The notes beneath the pieces were generated by a model, which was given only the letters and a program-made list of their open reading frames with translations, made no database searches and was not told the origin of the DNA. A stretch of 64,000 bases of DNA from Variovorax paradoxus (lineage in GTDB: Bacteria > Pseudomonadota > Gammaproteobacteria > Burkholderiales > Burkholderiaceae_C). The translations under genes were made by a program, and so were the position numbers. Of this stretch, positions 46,913-55,972 are shown one piece after another (within the stretch, counting starts at the first letter, position 1; every line of letters starts with the position of its first letter). The DNA lies in the NCBI RefSeq assembly GCF_029919115.1, contig NZ_CP123990.1, positions 3,286,001-3,350,000 of the forward strand, written 5' to 3'.

Positions 46913-47884
46913 TCAATCGGCCTTGATGTTCGCCGCCTTGATGATCCGGCCGTTGCTCTCGAACTCCGAGGCAATTTCCTTTGCAAAGGCGGCAGGGGTG
47001 CCGCCGGTGGGCACGTTGTCGGTGGCGGTGAGCTTGGCGCGCAGCTCGGGGCTGGCCAGCGCCTTGTTGATCTCGGCGTTGTATTTCGCGATCAGCGCGG
47101 GCGGCGTTGCGGCGGGCGCGAACACGCCGAACAGCGAGTTGATGTTTGCGGCGTTGTAGCCCAGTTCGCCCAGCGTAGGCACCTGCGGCAAGCTCTCGAG
47201 CCGCGCGGGTGCGCCCACCGCCAGCGGCCGCAGCTTGCCCGACTGGATGTGCGAGGAGAGCGTGGGGCTCGCGTTGGTCGACAGAATCTCGAACTGCCCG
47301 CCCAGCGCATCGTTGAGCTGCTGGCCGCCGCCCTTGTAGGGCACGTGCGTGATGTCCACGCCCGCGCTGGCCCTCACCTGCTCCAGCACGATGTGGCCGA
47401 GCGATGCCGGCCCCGAGGTAGCCCAGCGCACCGCGCCCGGCTGCGCCTTGGCATCGGCAATGAGCGCACGGAAATCCTTCGACTTGCTGGCCGGCGTGGC
47501 GATGAGCAGCACCGGCGAATACATCACGCTCGAAACCGGCGCGATGTCCTTCAGCGGATCGAAGGGCAGCTTGCCCAGGTGCGGGCTCAGCACCAGCGGG
47601 CTGATCGCCGAGAAGCCCAGCGTTGCGCCGTCGGGCGCGGACTTGGCTACCGCATCCATGCCAATGGCGCCGCTCGCGCCGGCGCGGTTGTCAACGACCA
47701 CGGTGGTGCCCAATTGCGCGGCGAGCCTGTCGCCGAGCGCGCGCGCAACCACGTCGCTCACTCCGCCGGCGGGGTACGACACGATGAGGCGAATGGTCTT
47801 GGGAACGGTTTGTGCCTGCGCGGCGGCTGAAGCGCAGAGAGCGGCGGCGAGCAGCCACGAAGGCTTGAGTGACGAGAAATGCAT
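46913..47884 (-). CDS. Bug-family (TctC) periplasmic solute-binding protein
   Basis: A 323-residue extracytoplasmic binding protein. The signal peptide WLLAAALCASAAAQAQ is followed by the Bug opening IRLIVSYPAGGVSDVVARALGD. Bug proteins bind carboxylates, usually through water contacts, and in Betaproteobacteria many are encoded away from tripartite transporter genes. A TACCCT box lies 7 bases upstream of the ATG at 47884. Followed by tetR after 45 bp on the same strand; a second copy lies immediately upstream. Confidence 0.93.
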   Translation of the reverse strand: MHFSSLKPSWLLAAALCASAAAQAQTVPKTIRLIVSYPAGGVSDVVARALGDRLAAQLGTTVVVDNRAGASGAIGMDAVAKSAPDGATLGFSAISPLVLSPHLGKLPFDPLKDIAPVSSVMYSPVLLIATPASKSKDFRALIADAKAQPGAVRWATSGPASLGHIVLEQVRASAGVDITHVPYKGGGQQLNDALGGQFEILSTNASPTLSSHIQSGKLRPLAVGAPARLESLPQVPTLGELGYNAANINSLFGVFAPAATPPALIAKYNAEINKALASPELRAKLTATDNVPTGGTPAAFAKEIASEFESNGRIIKAANIKAD

Positions 47885-47891
47885 GTCGGTC

Positions 47892-47897
47892 AGGGTA
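47892..47897 (-). promoter_or_regulatory. -10-like box of the first Bug gene
   Basis: TACCCT on the minus strand, 7 bases before the ATG at 47884. The match to consensus is weak. Confidence 0.3.
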
Positions 47898-47921
47898 ACG
47901 GTCAGGTCGCGGGAAAGAAAT

Positions 47922-48893
47922 TCAGTCGAGTTGCAGCTTGCGCTCACGGATGAGCTTGGACCACTTCTCATTGTCGGCCTTGACGAAAGCCGCGAACTCG
48001 GCGGGCCCGAGCGGATGCACCTCGGCGCCCGCGGTCGCGAACTTGGCCTTGACCTCGGGCTGAGCCAGCACGCGGGCCAGTTCACTCGAAAGCCGCTCGA
48101 CCACGTCCTTGGGCATGTTGGCCGGCCCTACCAGGCCCTGGAAGCCGACGGACTCCATGCCTGCAAGACCCAGTTCCTTCACCGTCGGCACGTCGGGCAA
48201 TTGCGGATCGCGCACCGGCCCGGTCACCGCCAATGCCTTGAGCTTGCCGCCCTTTACCTGCGGCAGCAGCACGCTGCCCGCGTCGATGAGGATCTGCGTC
48301 TGCCCGCCGAGCAGGTCTTGCACCGCGGGTGCGCTGCCTTTGTAGGGCACATGGGTCATGTCCAGGCCGGTTACCTGGTTCATGAGCTCGCCGTTCAGGT
48401 GCGTCGAGGTGCCATTGCCGCCCGAGGCAAAGTTGACCTTGCCCGGCTGCCCCTTGGCCCAGGCGACAAAGTCCTTGAGGTTCTTTGCCGGATGGTCCGG
48501 CCGCGTCACCGCGATGTAGCTGCCTTGGCTGATCTGGCCGATATAGGTGAACTGCTTGATCGGGTCGTACGGCGGCTTGCTCTGCAGGTACGGCGCAATG
48601 GCGAAGGGGCCGGTGTTGGCCAGCAGCAGCGTGTAGCCGTCGGCCGGCTGGCGCGTGAGCTCGGTGGCTGCGATCATGCCGCTCGCGCCGGGCTTGTAGT
48701 CGACCACCAATTGCTGCTTGAGGGCCTCTAGCAGCGGCACCTGCACCGTGCGCGCCGCAAAGTCGATGCCGCCGCCGGGCGGATAGCCCACGATCAGCCG
48801 GATGGGCTTGGCGGTCGGAAAGGCTTGCGCAGCGGCAAGGCCGGCCGCTGCGGCCAGCGCCAGCCCGGCGCAGAGTTTGTTCTTGAAGTTCAT
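47922..48893 (-). CDS. Bug-family (TctC) periplasmic solute-binding protein
   Basis: A 323-residue paralogue with signal peptide LCAGLALAAAAGLAAAQA and the Bug N-terminal motif IRLIVGYPPGGGIDFAARTVQ. It has GKVNFASGGNGTSTHLNGELM and HVPYKGSAPAVQDLLGGQ, typical of the fold. It differs clearly from the other two Bug proteins in the window, so it is not a recent duplicate. No TctA/TctB membrane genes are present. Confidence 0.93.
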   Translation of the reverse strand: MNFKNKLCAGLALAAAAGLAAAQAFPTAKPIRLIVGYPPGGGIDFAARTVQVPLLEALKQQLVVDYKPGASGMIAATELTRQPADGYTLLLANTGPFAIAPYLQSKPPYDPIKQFTYIGQISQGSYIAVTRPDHPAKNLKDFVAWAKGQPGKVNFASGGNGTSTHLNGELMNQVTGLDMTHVPYKGSAPAVQDLLGGQTQILIDAGSVLLPQVKGGKLKALAVTGPVRDPQLPDVPTVKELGLAGMESVGFQGLVGPANMPKDVVERLSSELARVLAQPEVKAKFATAGAEVHPLGPAEFAAFVKADNEKWSKLIRERKLQLD

Positions 48894-48914
48894 GGTTCTG
48901 TCTCCTCGGATGAA

Positions 48915-49664
48915 TCAGCAATTCTGAAGCAGCCGCGCCAACGTCGTCGCGTTGCCAACGGCCTCGCCGCCCGCCGTGTTGTCGAAGATGCACCAGCACT
49001 CCGCACCCTCGCCCTGCGCCAGCCGGAGCCGCGACGCAAGCCGCTCGAGCAGCGCGTCGTCGTAGGCAGACCAGTAGCGCCGCGGCGATCCATGCAGCCG
49101 CAGGTAGACGAGCCCGGGCCATCCGCCCGGCGCGGCCGCCTCGTCGAACAGCACCGGGTCGGCCAGCACGCGTGCGACGTGCAGGCGCGACAGCAGCGAC
49201 TCGGCCTCGGGGGCGAACCAGCTGCGATGCCGAGGCTCGAGCGCAACCGGTCCCCCGTGGCGGCGCCGCAGCGCCGAGAGAAAGCGCTTCACCGTACCGG
49301 CATCGAATGCCAGGCTGGGCGGAAGCTGCACGACGAGGCAGCCCAGCTTGGCGCGGAGGCCGTCGACCTGCGCAATGAACGCCTCGAATTCGGGCATCGC
49401 ATCGAGCAGCCGCTTTTCGTGCGTAATGGATTGCGGCAACTTGACCGCGAAGCGAAACCCGTCGGGCGTGCTCGCAGCCCATCGCTCGTAGGTTTCGCGC
49501 CGGTGCGGCCGATAGAACGATGTGTCGATTTCCGCCGCGTCGAAGCGCTGTGCATAGCGCTCCAGGTGCGAGCCCTCGGACGGAAAATTCGGCCACAGGC
49601 CGCGCGGAAGGCTCCAGCCCGCGCAACCTATGCGCAGCGACGGCAGTGGCATCGTGCGGTTCAT
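48915..49664 (-). CDS. DUF72 protein (YecE-like)
   Basis: A 249-residue TIM-barrel-like protein. It has RIGCAGWSLPRGLWPNFPSEG, then ERYAQRFDAAEIDTSFYRPHR and FAVKLPQSITHEKRLL, the family hallmarks. Function unknown. It lies between the second Bug gene and xerD, 21 bp upstream of the Bug start on the same strand. Confidence 0.92.
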   Translation of the reverse strand: MNRTMPLPSLRIGCAGWSLPRGLWPNFPSEGSHLERYAQRFDAAEIDTSFYRPHRRETYERWAASTPDGFRFAVKLPQSITHEKRLLDAMPEFEAFIAQVDGLRAKLGCLVVQLPPSLAFDAGTVKRFLSALRRRHGGPVALEPRHRSWFAPEAESLLSRLHVARVLADPVLFDEAAAPGGWPGLVYLRLHGSPRRYWSAYDDALLERLASRLRLAQGEGAECWCIFDNTAGGEAVGNATTLARLLQNC

Positions 49665-49676
49665 TCGGCCCGCCCC

Positions 49677-50588
49677 TCAGCCCCGTGGATGATGCTGGGA
49701 ATGCAACTGCTTGAGCCGCTCGCGCGCCACATGCGTGTAGATGGTGGTCGTCGAAATATCGGCATGGCCCAGCAACAGCTGCACCGCGCGCAAGTCGGCG
49801 CCATGGTTCAGCAGGTGGGTGGCAAACGCGTGGCGCAAGGTATGCGGGGACAGCGGTACGTGGATGCCCGCGGCCGCCGCCTGCTTCTTCACGATCACCC
49901 AGAACATCACGCGCGTCATGCCCGCGCCGCGCGATGTCACGAACAGGTCGGGCGTCTGCTGACCATCGAGGATGACGGGCCGCGACTCCTCCAGGTAGCG
50001 CTCTATCCAGCGCCGCGCCTCGCCGCCGAACGGCACCAGGCGCTCCTTGTTGCCCTTGCCCAGCACACGCAGCACGCCGTCGTTCAGGCTCATGTCGATG
50101 GCCTTGAGCGCGACGAGCTCGCTCACGCGCAGCCCGCTCGCATACATCAGCTCGAGCATGGCGCGGTCGCGCAGCCCGAGCGGCGATTCCACGTCGGGCG
50201 CGGCCAGCAGGTCGTCCACCTGCTTTTCCGACAAGGTCTTGATGGCGCGTGGCATTTGCCGTGCGGGGGCGAGGCGCAAGCTGGGGTCGGCCGAGATGCG
50301 GCGCTCGCGCAGCGCCCAGCGGTAATAGCGCTTGAACACGGTGAGCCGCCGGTTGGCCGAGGTGGCCTTGCCCTTGGTGGAAAGCCGCACGCCCATGTAG
50401 GCCTGCAGATCGTTTTCCTTCGCGGCGTCGAGCACCGCGCCGCTGCGCTCCTTGCGAAGCCATTGCGCGAACAGCGCCAGGTCGCGCCGGTAGGCAGCCA
50501 GCGTGTTCTTCGACAGCCCGTCCTCGAGCCACAGGGCATCGATGAAATCGTCGATCTCGGGAGTTTGTGCGGCAGCGGCCTCGGTCAT
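49677..50588 (-). CDS. xerD: tyrosine recombinase XerD
   Basis: A 303-residue tyrosine recombinase. The N-terminal SAM-like core-binding domain has DGLSKNTLAAYRRDLALFAQWL. Catalytic Arg in ASGLRVSELV, Lys in GKGNKERLV, His and Arg in SPHTLRHAFATHLL, His in LLGHADIST, and nucleophile Tyr in IYTHV. Works at dif with XerC to resolve chromosome dimers. The ATG at 50588 is preferred over a TTG 9 bases upstream; TATCTT lies 7 bases before it. Its neighbour is DUF72. Confidence 0.93.
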   Translation of the reverse strand: MTEAAAAQTPEIDDFIDALWLEDGLSKNTLAAYRRDLALFAQWLRKERSGAVLDAAKENDLQAYMGVRLSTKGKATSANRRLTVFKRYYRWALRERRISADPSLRLAPARQMPRAIKTLSEKQVDDLLAAPDVESPLGLRDRAMLELMYASGLRVSELVALKAIDMSLNDGVLRVLGKGNKERLVPFGGEARRWIERYLEESRPVILDGQQTPDLFVTSRGAGMTRVMFWVIVKKQAAAAGIHVPLSPHTLRHAFATHLLNHGADLRAVQLLLGHADISTTTIYTHVARERLKQLHSQHHPRG

Positions 50589-50595
50589 GCGGTGC

Positions 50596-50601
50596 AAGAT
50601 A
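50596..50601 (-). promoter_or_regulatory. -10-like box of xerD, possible leaderless start
   Basis: TATCTT on the minus strand, 7 bases before the ATG at 50588. Confidence 0.35.
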
Positions 50602-50611
50602 ACAAAAAGAA

Positions 50612-50638
50612 AAAGCCGCCCCGGTTGCGGGCGGCTTT
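50612..50638 (-). terminator. rho-independent terminator after the third Bug gene
   Basis: Stem AAAGCCGCCC / GGGCGGCTTT with loop CGGTTGC, and a T-rich run on the minus strand (50601-50611). It ends the Bug transcript before xerD. Confidence 0.85.
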
Positions 50639-50655
50639 GCTTGGGCGAAGGCGGA

Positions 50656-51630
50656 TCAGTCGAGCTTCAGCTTCTGCTTGGCGACCACCTGCTTGTAGAC
50701 GTCGTATTCGGCCTTGATCTGCGCGGCGAACTGCTCGGGCGTGTTGGCCACGATGAGCGAACCCGTGTCTTCGATGCGCTTCTTCACGGCCGGATCTTCC
50801 ACCGCCTTCTTCACGCCGGCGCTGATCTTGTCGACCACTTCCTTCGGCAGGCCCTTGGGGCCGAGGATGCCGTAGTACGCCATGCGGTTGACGGGCTCGA
50901 GCCCCACTTCCTTGAAGGTAGGCACGTTGGGCAGCGCGGCAAGGCGCTGGGGCGCCGACACCACGATGGGAATCAGGCGGCCGCTCTGGATGAAAGGCAT
51001 GGCCGACGGAATGTTGTCGAACATGATCGGCACCTGCCCGGCCACCACGTCATTCAGCGCGGGGCCTGCGCCGCGGTAGGGAATGTGCGTGACGAAGGTA
51101 TTGGTGAGGCTCTTGTAGAGTTCCATCAACAGGTGGCCGATGCCGCCCGTGCCCGACGAGGCGTACGAATACTTGCCGGGGTTCTTCTTGATTTCGGCCA
51201 CGAACTCGGCGTAGTTCTTGGCCGGGAAGCTCGGGTTCACCGCAATGATGTTCGGGGTGGCCGCAATGTTGATGATGGGCGTGAAATCGTTCACCGGGTC
51301 ATACGGCACCTTGGGGTTGATGGCCGGGTTGGCCGCCGTGCTCGATACGGTGGCAACGCCGAGCTTGTAGCCATCGGGCGTGGCGCGTGCCGTTTCTGCC
51401 GCACCCACAATGCCGCCGCCGCCGGCGCGGTTGATCACCACCACCGGCTGGCCGAGCACCTTGCCCAGCGGATCGGAAATGACGCGCGCCACGATGTCGG
51501 TGGTGCCGCCCGGTGCAAAGGGCACGCTCAGTTCGACCGGCTTGTTGGGATAGCCCTGCGCGAAGCTCTGGCCCGCGGCCACGACCAGCGCGGCGGCACC
51601 CACCATGGCGCCCCATTGACGACGTTGCAT
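50656..51630 (-). CDS. Bug-family (TctC) periplasmic solute-binding protein
   Basis: A 324-residue binding protein. Signal peptide [19 protein letters not shown], then [21 protein letters not shown]. The typical [18 protein letters not shown] follows. It has an AAGGAG-type Shine-Dalgarno at its start and a terminator after it, so is probably a single-gene unit. Substrate unknown. Confidence 0.93.
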   Translation of the reverse strand: MQRRQWGAMVGAAALVVAAGQSFAQGYPNKPVELSVPFAPGGTTDIVARVISDPLGKVLGQPVVVINRAGGGGIVGAAETARATPDGYKLGVATVSSTAANPAINPKVPYDPVNDFTPIINIAATPNIIAVNPSFPAKNYAEFVAEIKKNPGKYSYASSGTGGIGHLLMELYKSLTNTFVTHIPYRGAGPALNDVVAGQVPIMFDNIPSAMPFIQSGRLIPIVVSAPQRLAALPNVPTFKEVGLEPVNRMAYYGILGPKGLPKEVVDKISAGVKKAVEDPAVKKRIEDTGSLIVANTPEQFAAQIKAEYDVYKQVVAKQKLKLD

Positions 51631-51731
51631 CTATAACTCCTTGATTGACTGATGTCGAAAAAGCAAAGCCCCGGATGCTAGCCGCTTCGCTGGCCGCCGG
51701 TGCTGTGGATTACCCATGGCCCCCGACGGTT

Positions 51732-51737
51732 TATGCT
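51732..51737 (+). promoter_or_regulatory. -10-like box of the AEC transporter gene
   Basis: TATGCT, 7 bases before the GTG at 51745. The hexamer also contains an in-frame ATG (51733), so one of the two starts must be non-functional. Confidence 0.4.
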
Positions 51738-51744
51738 CGAAGCG

Positions 51745-52650
51745 GTGAACTTTGCCCAGCTGCTCTTCCCGGACTTTTCGCTCATTGCCATCGGTTGGCT
51801 GCTTTGCCGCTACACCGCGCTCGACCGCCGCGTGTGGGACCAGGTCGAAAGCCTGGTGTACTACTTTCTTTTTCCGGTGCTGCTGTTCCATTCGATCGTG
51901 CGCAGCCCGCTCGATTTTGGCGCCACCTCGAGCCTGCTCACGGCGGGTGTCGGCGTGGGGCTCAGCGGCATTGCGCTGGCCTACGCCCTGCCCTACGTGC
52001 CTGGCCTGCGCTCGCACATAGACCGCCGCGACCACGCAGCCAGCGCGCAGATCGGGTTTCGCTTCAACTCCTTCATCTGCCTTGCGCTTGCCGAGCGGCT
52101 GGCCGGCCCAGAGGGCCTGTTGCTGATTGCGGTGCTGATCGGCGTGTGCGTGCCGATGTTCAACATTGCCGCCGTGTGGCCGATGGCGCGGCATGCGCAG
52201 TCGGGCTTTGCGCGGCAGCTGGTGCGCAATCCGCTGATCGTTGCCACGGTGGCGGGGCTGCTGGCAAACCTGCTGGGCTTCACGGTGCCGAGCTGGGCCA
52301 CGCCGACGCTCACGCGCATCGGCGCCGCATCGCTTGCGCTCGGCCTCCTGGCGGCGGGCGCGGGCATGCAGTTCGCTACCCTGGGGCGCGGCAAGGTGCT
52401 GGCCGTTTCGGTGTTGTCGATTCGGCACTTGCTGCTGCCGCTGGTCGCATGGGGCCTGTCTCGTGCGCTGCGGCTCGATCCCACGCATGCTTCCGTGCTG
52501 ATGGCGTTTTCTGCCGTACCCACGGCGTCGAGCGCCTATGTGCTCGCGGCGCGCATGGGCTACAACGGGCCCTATGTGGCCGGGTTGGTGACCCTGTCCA
52601 CGCTGCTGGGCGTGGCCAGCCTGCCGTTTGCGCTGGCGCTGCCGCGCTAG
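51745..52650 (+). CDS. AEC-family transporter
   Basis: A 301-residue membrane protein with about ten helices. NFAQLLFPDFSLIAIGWLLCRY is the family start, hence the choice of GTG at 51745; an ATG at 51733 would add MLEA and would sit inside the likely -10 box. The family includes auxin efflux carriers and bacterial malonate (MdcF-like) and malate transporters. Helix LVYYFLFPVLLFHSIVRSPL is typical. Substrate unknown. Confidence 0.88.
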   Translation: MNFAQLLFPDFSLIAIGWLLCRYTALDRRVWDQVESLVYYFLFPVLLFHSIVRSPLDFGATSSLLTAGVGVGLSGIALAYALPYVPGLRSHIDRRDHAASAQIGFRFNSFICLALAERLAGPEGLLLIAVLIGVCVPMFNIAAVWPMARHAQSGFARQLVRNPLIVATVAGLLANLLGFTVPSWATPTLTRIGAASLALGLLAAGAGMQFATLGRGKVLAVSVLSIRHLLLPLVAWGLSRALRLDPTHASVLMAFSAVPTASSAYVLAARMGYNGPYVAGLVTLSTLLGVASLPFALALPR

Positions 52651-53735
52651 GGGGTTTTTGCTGCCTCGGGGCGCTGCGCCAGCGCCCAGGCCACGTGCTC
52701 CCGCACCAGCTCGCTCGCATCCGCTGCCCGCGTGGCAAGCGCCTCCGCGGCGCCGCTCTCGCCGGCGCGCAGTGCATTGCCCAGAGCCACGGCAATGTTG
52801 CGCAACCATCGCTCATGGCCAATGCGGCGGATCGGGCTGCCTTCGGTGTAGCGCAGAAACTCCTCCTCGGTCCACGCGAAGAGCGAGGCCAGCGCCTGCC
52901 CTGTGAGTCCTTCGCGCGCGTCGAAGTCAGGCAGCGCGCTTTTCTTTGCAAACTTGTTCCAGGGGCAGATCAGCTGGCAGTCGTCGCAGCCATAGATGCG
53001 GTTGGCCATCAACGGCCGAAGCTCCAGCGGAATCGGCCCGCCGTGCTCGATGGTGAGGTACGAAATACAGCGCCGTGCATCGAGCCGGTGCGGCGCGATG
53101 ATCGCCTTCGTCGGGCACACGTCGATGCAGGCACTGCAGCTGCCGCAATGCGCGGTGACCGGCTCGCTCTGGGGCAGCGCCATGTCGACGTAGATCTCGC
53201 CAAGAAAAAACATCGAGCCCGCGCTGCGGTCCAGCACCAGCGTGTGCTTGCCGCGCCAGCCCTGGCCGCTGCGCGATGCGAGCTCTGCTTCGAGCACGGG
53301 CGCCGAATCGGTGAAGGCACGATGCCCGAAAGGGCCCACCTCTTCGGCAATGCGCTCGGCCAGCCTGGCGAGCCGCGCGCGAAGCACCTTGTGATAGTCG
53401 CGGCCACGCGCATAGACGGAGACGATGGCTTCGCCGGGCCGCGCGAGCCGATCGAACTCGACAGCCTGCCAGTCGTCCAGCTGTGTGCCCCGCGGCAGGT
53501 AGTCCATGCGTGCGGTAATCACGCTCACCGTACCCGGCACCAGTTCGGCCGGCCGCGCGCGGCGCGTGCCGTGCGTTGCCATGTATTTCATCTCGCCATG
53601 GAACCCATGGGCCAGCCATTGCATCAGACCTTCCTCGGCGCTCGATAAATCGACGCCCGCGATTCCGATTTGGGAGAATCCGAGTTCCCGGGCCAATGCC
53701 TGAATACGAGCAACGAGTGGATGGCTGACGATCAC
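52647..53735 (-). CDS. queG: epoxyqueuosine reductase
   Basis: A 362-residue cobalamin- and iron-sulfur-dependent enzyme that makes queuosine in tRNA from epoxyqueuosine. N-terminal B12 domain IQALARELGFSQIGIAGVDLS; two 4Fe-4S motifs, CGSCSACIDVCPTKAI and CDDCQLICPWNKF. Last region has HEAT-like helices. Start is GTG at 53735; it overlaps the divergent tsaE start by 15 bp. TACAAT 6 bases upstream suggests a leaderless start. It converges with the AEC gene, overlapping by 4 bp. Confidence 0.94.
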   Translation of the reverse strand: MIVSHPLVARIQALARELGFSQIGIAGVDLSSAEEGLMQWLAHGFHGEMKYMATHGTRRARPAELVPGTVSVITARMDYLPRGTQLDDWQAVEFDRLARPGEAIVSVYARGRDYHKVLRARLARLAERIAEEVGPFGHRAFTDSAPVLEAELASRSGQGWRGKHTLVLDRSAGSMFFLGEIYVDMALPQSEPVTAHCGSCSACIDVCPTKAIIAPHRLDARRCISYLTIEHGGPIPLELRPLMANRIYGCDDCQLICPWNKFAKKSALPDFDAREGLTGQALASLFAWTEEEFLRYTEGSPIRRIGHERWLRNIAVALGNALRAGESGAAEALATRAADASELVREHVAWALAQRPEAAKTP

Positions 53736-54230
53736 TTGCCGATTGTAGAAACGCCGAAGAACGCCGGCCGCACACTGCGCTGGCGCAGCGAGGAGGACAC
53801 CGACGCCTTCGCACGCGCACTCGCGGCTGCGCCCGCATTGCGCGATGCCTTCATTGCGCTGCATGGCGACCTTGGCGCCGGCAAGACCACCTTCGTGCGG
53901 CACCTGCTGCGCGCGCTCGGCATCCAGGGCCGCATCAAGAGCCCGACCTACGCGGTGGTCGAGCCGCATGAGGCGCCGGACGGCCTGGCCATCTTCCACT
54001 TCGATTTCTATCGTTTCAACGATCCACGCGAGTGGGACGACGCCGGTTTCCGTGACATTTTCGCGGGACCGGGGCTCAAGCTCGCCGAATGGCCCGAAAA
54101 CGCTGCGGGCCGCACTCCAATTGCGGACCTCGCTATTAAAATAGAAGCAATGACAGACGACACACGCAGCGTGACCCTTCTTGCAAACACCCCCCGCGGC
54201 AGCGACCTGCTGACGCACGCCGGCGCATGA
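53721..54230 (+). CDS. tsaE: tRNA threonylcarbamoyladenosine biosynthesis ATPase TsaE
   Basis: A 169-residue P-loop ATPase: GDLGAGKT at residues 49-56, then IKSPTYAVVEPHE and HFDFYRFNDPREWDDAGF. It drives the TsaB-TsaD complex that forms t6A on ANN-decoding tRNAs. The C-terminal AIKIEAMTDDT follows an AT-rich GCTATT insert. Overlaps amiC by 4 (ATGA). Confidence 0.94.
   Translation: MADDHLPIVETPKNAGRTLRWRSEEDTDAFARALAAAPALRDAFIALHGDLGAGKTTFVRHLLRALGIQGRIKSPTYAVVEPHEAPDGLAIFHFDFYRFNDPREWDDAGFRDIFAGPGLKLAEWPENAAGRTPIADLAIKIEAMTDDTRSVTLLANTPRGSDLLTHAGA
53742..53747 (-). promoter_or_regulatory. -10 box of queG, possible leaderless start
   Basis: TACAAT on the minus strand, exactly 6 bases before the GTG at 53735. 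It lies inside the tsaE coding region. Confidence 0.5.
54133..54144. repeat. short CTATT...AATAG palindrome in tsaE
   Basis: CTATT-AA-AATAG within GCTATTAAAATAGAAGC, in the AT-poor tsaE. Encodes AIKIEA, just before the TsaE tail. Confidence 0.4.
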
Positions 54231-55840
54231 AGGCGGGCGGCCTCAAAAGGCGCGTGCTGCTCCAGGGCGGCAGCATTGCGCTGATGCTCGGCGTGCACCA
54301 GATTGCGCGCGGCGCCACCATCCTCGCGGTGCGCGTGTGGCCCGCGGCGGATTACACGCGTGTCACCATCGAGTCCGATGCGCGGCTCCATTCGCAGCAG
54401 CTGGTGGTGGGCAGCCCGCCGCGGCTGGCGGTCGACATCGAGGGCATCGACCTCAACCCCGAGCTGCGCGAGCTGGTCGGCAAGATCAAGCCCGGCGACC
54501 CCTACATCAACGGCCTGCGCGTCGGCCAGAATGCGCCGAAGGTCGTGCGCATCGTGTTCGACCTGAAGCAGGCCGTGGTGCCGCAGGTCTTTTCGCTTGC
54601 GCCGATTGCCGCGTACAAGCACCGGCTGGTGCTCGATCTCTACCCCGAAAAAGCCATCGACCCGATGGAAGCGCTGATCACCGAGCGCCTGCGCGAGGCA
54701 CCGCGCGGCAGCAATGGCGGCAACAACGACACCACAGTGGCCAGCGCACCGTCCGTGCCGCCGCCTGCCGCGCCCACTTCGCGGCTTGCACCCGATGGAG
54801 GCCCGCCGATTCTCGTTCGGCCCTCGCCCAACGTGCCCGCGCCTCGCCCTGCGCCTGGCGCCATTGCCATGCCTGCTGCACCGGCTGCACCTGCTGCACC
54901 TGCCGCACCTGCTGCGCGGCCACCAATCTCGGTGGCCATGCCTCCGTCCGCCACCGCGCCCGATCCGCTCGGTGAACTGATGGCGCAACAAGCCACGCGG
55001 CCCGGTGCCACCGCGCCGCCACCGCCGCCCGTGGCACCTCCGCCTCCGGTCGCAGTGGCGCCTTCTCCCGCGCCCGTCACAGCCTCGCGCGGCGGCGCCA
55101 CCTCAAGCCGCACCGACCGCATCATCATCGTGGCGCTCGATCCCGGCCATGGTGGCGAAGACCCGGGCGCCATCGGCCCGAACGGCACGCGCGAGAAAGA
55201 CATCGTGCTGCAAATCGCGCATCGCCTGCGCGATCGCATCAACGCAAGCAGCGTCGGCGGCAACCCGATGCGCGCGTTTCTCACGCGAGATGCCGACTTC
55301 TTCGTGCCGCTTGGCGTGCGCGTGCAAAAAGCGCGGCGCGTGCAGGCCGATCTCTTCGTGAGCATCCACGCCGATGCATTCACCACGCCCGCCGCGCGCG
55401 GCGCCAGCGTTTTTGCGTTGAGCCAGAGCGGTGCCTCGAGCAGCGCGGCACGCTGGCTCGCCAACAAAGAGAACGATGCCGACAAGGTGGGCGGCGTGAA
55501 CGTCGGCAACCACGAAGTGCAGGTACAGCGCGCGTTGCTCGACATGAGCACCACCGCGCAGATCAACGACAGCCTCAAGCTCGGCGGCGCCATGCTCGGC
55601 GAGATACGCGGCATTGGCGCCCGGCTGCACAAACCGCAGGTTGAGCAGGCGGGCTTTGCCGTGCTCAAGGCGCCAGATATTCCAAGCGTGCTGGTCGAAA
55701 CTGCGTTCATCAGCAACCCTGAAGAAGAAGCGAACCTGCGCAGCGTCAGCTACCAGGAAAGCCTCTCCGATGCGCTCATGCGCGGCATCCAGCGCTACTT
55801 TGCGCAGAACCCGCCGCTGGCGCGCAGCCGTCAGCTTTAA
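54227..55840 (+). CDS. amiC: N-acetylmuramoyl-L-alanine amidase AmiC-like
   Basis: A 537-residue peptidoglycan amidase. It has a Tat-like signal KRRVLLQGGSIALMLGVHQIARGA, an AMIN domain (about 30-145), a long Pro/Ala linker (165-300) and the Amidase_3 catalytic domain with LDPGHGGEDPGAIG (zinc His308), EKDIVLQIA, and the Glu in SVLVETAFISNP. It cleaves the stem peptide from MurNAc at the septum, activated by EnvC/NlpD. The linker is coded by tandem CTGCACC-type repeats (54867-54915). A strong hairpin follows (55851-55878). Confidence 0.94.
   Translation: MKAGGLKRRVLLQGGSIALMLGVHQIARGATILAVRVWPAADYTRVTIESDARLHSQQLVVGSPPRLAVDIEGIDLNPELRELVGKIKPGDPYINGLRVGQNAPKVVRIVFDLKQAVVPQVFSLAPIAAYKHRLVLDLYPEKAIDPMEALITERLREAPRGSNGGNNDTTVASAPSVPPPAAPTSRLAPDGGPPILVRPSPNVPAPRPAPGAIAMPAAPAAPAAPAAPAARPPISVAMPPSATAPDPLGELMAQQATRPGATAPPPPPVAPPPPVAVAPSPAPVTASRGGATSSRTDRIIIVALDPGHGGEDPGAIGPNGTREKDIVLQIAHRLRDRINASSVGGNPMRAFLTRDADFFVPLGVRVQKARRVQADLFVSIHADAFTTPAARGASVFALSQSGASSSAARWLANKENDADKVGGVNVGNHEVQVQRALLDMSTTAQINDSLKLGGAMLGEIRGIGARLHKPQVEQAGFAVLKAPDIPSVLVETAFISNPEEEANLRSVSYQESLSDALMRGIQRYFAQNPPLARSRQL
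54867..54915 (+). repeat. tandem repeats encoding AmiC Pro/Ala linker
   Basis: Four to five near-identical CTGCACCGG-like 9-12 base units give PAAPAAPAAPAA. Length variation by slippage is plausible. Confidence 0.5.
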
Positions 55841-55850
55841 ACCCTTGCGC

Positions 55851-55878
55851 GCCGCCCTGCTGTCCCACGCAGGGCGGC
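55851..55878 (+). terminator. strong hairpin after amiC, no U-tract
   Basis: GCCGCCCTGC / GCAGGGCGGC, perfect 10-bp stem with 8-base loop. No T-run follows, so it may be a stability element or a rho-assisted terminator. Confidence 0.5.
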
Positions 55879-55972
55879 CCGTGGCACCGCACAGTCAGGC
55901 GCGGCAGGCTCCTACACTGGGGCCGGACCGCTTTTGCCCATCATGAGCCATCACTTTAGAAAGGTGGACATC

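Noticed and set aside
48082..50532. An 816-codon open frame on the minus strand
   Set aside because: Out of frame with xerD, DUF72 and Bug genes on the same strand, which have full family motifs; composition is Arg/Ala-rich.
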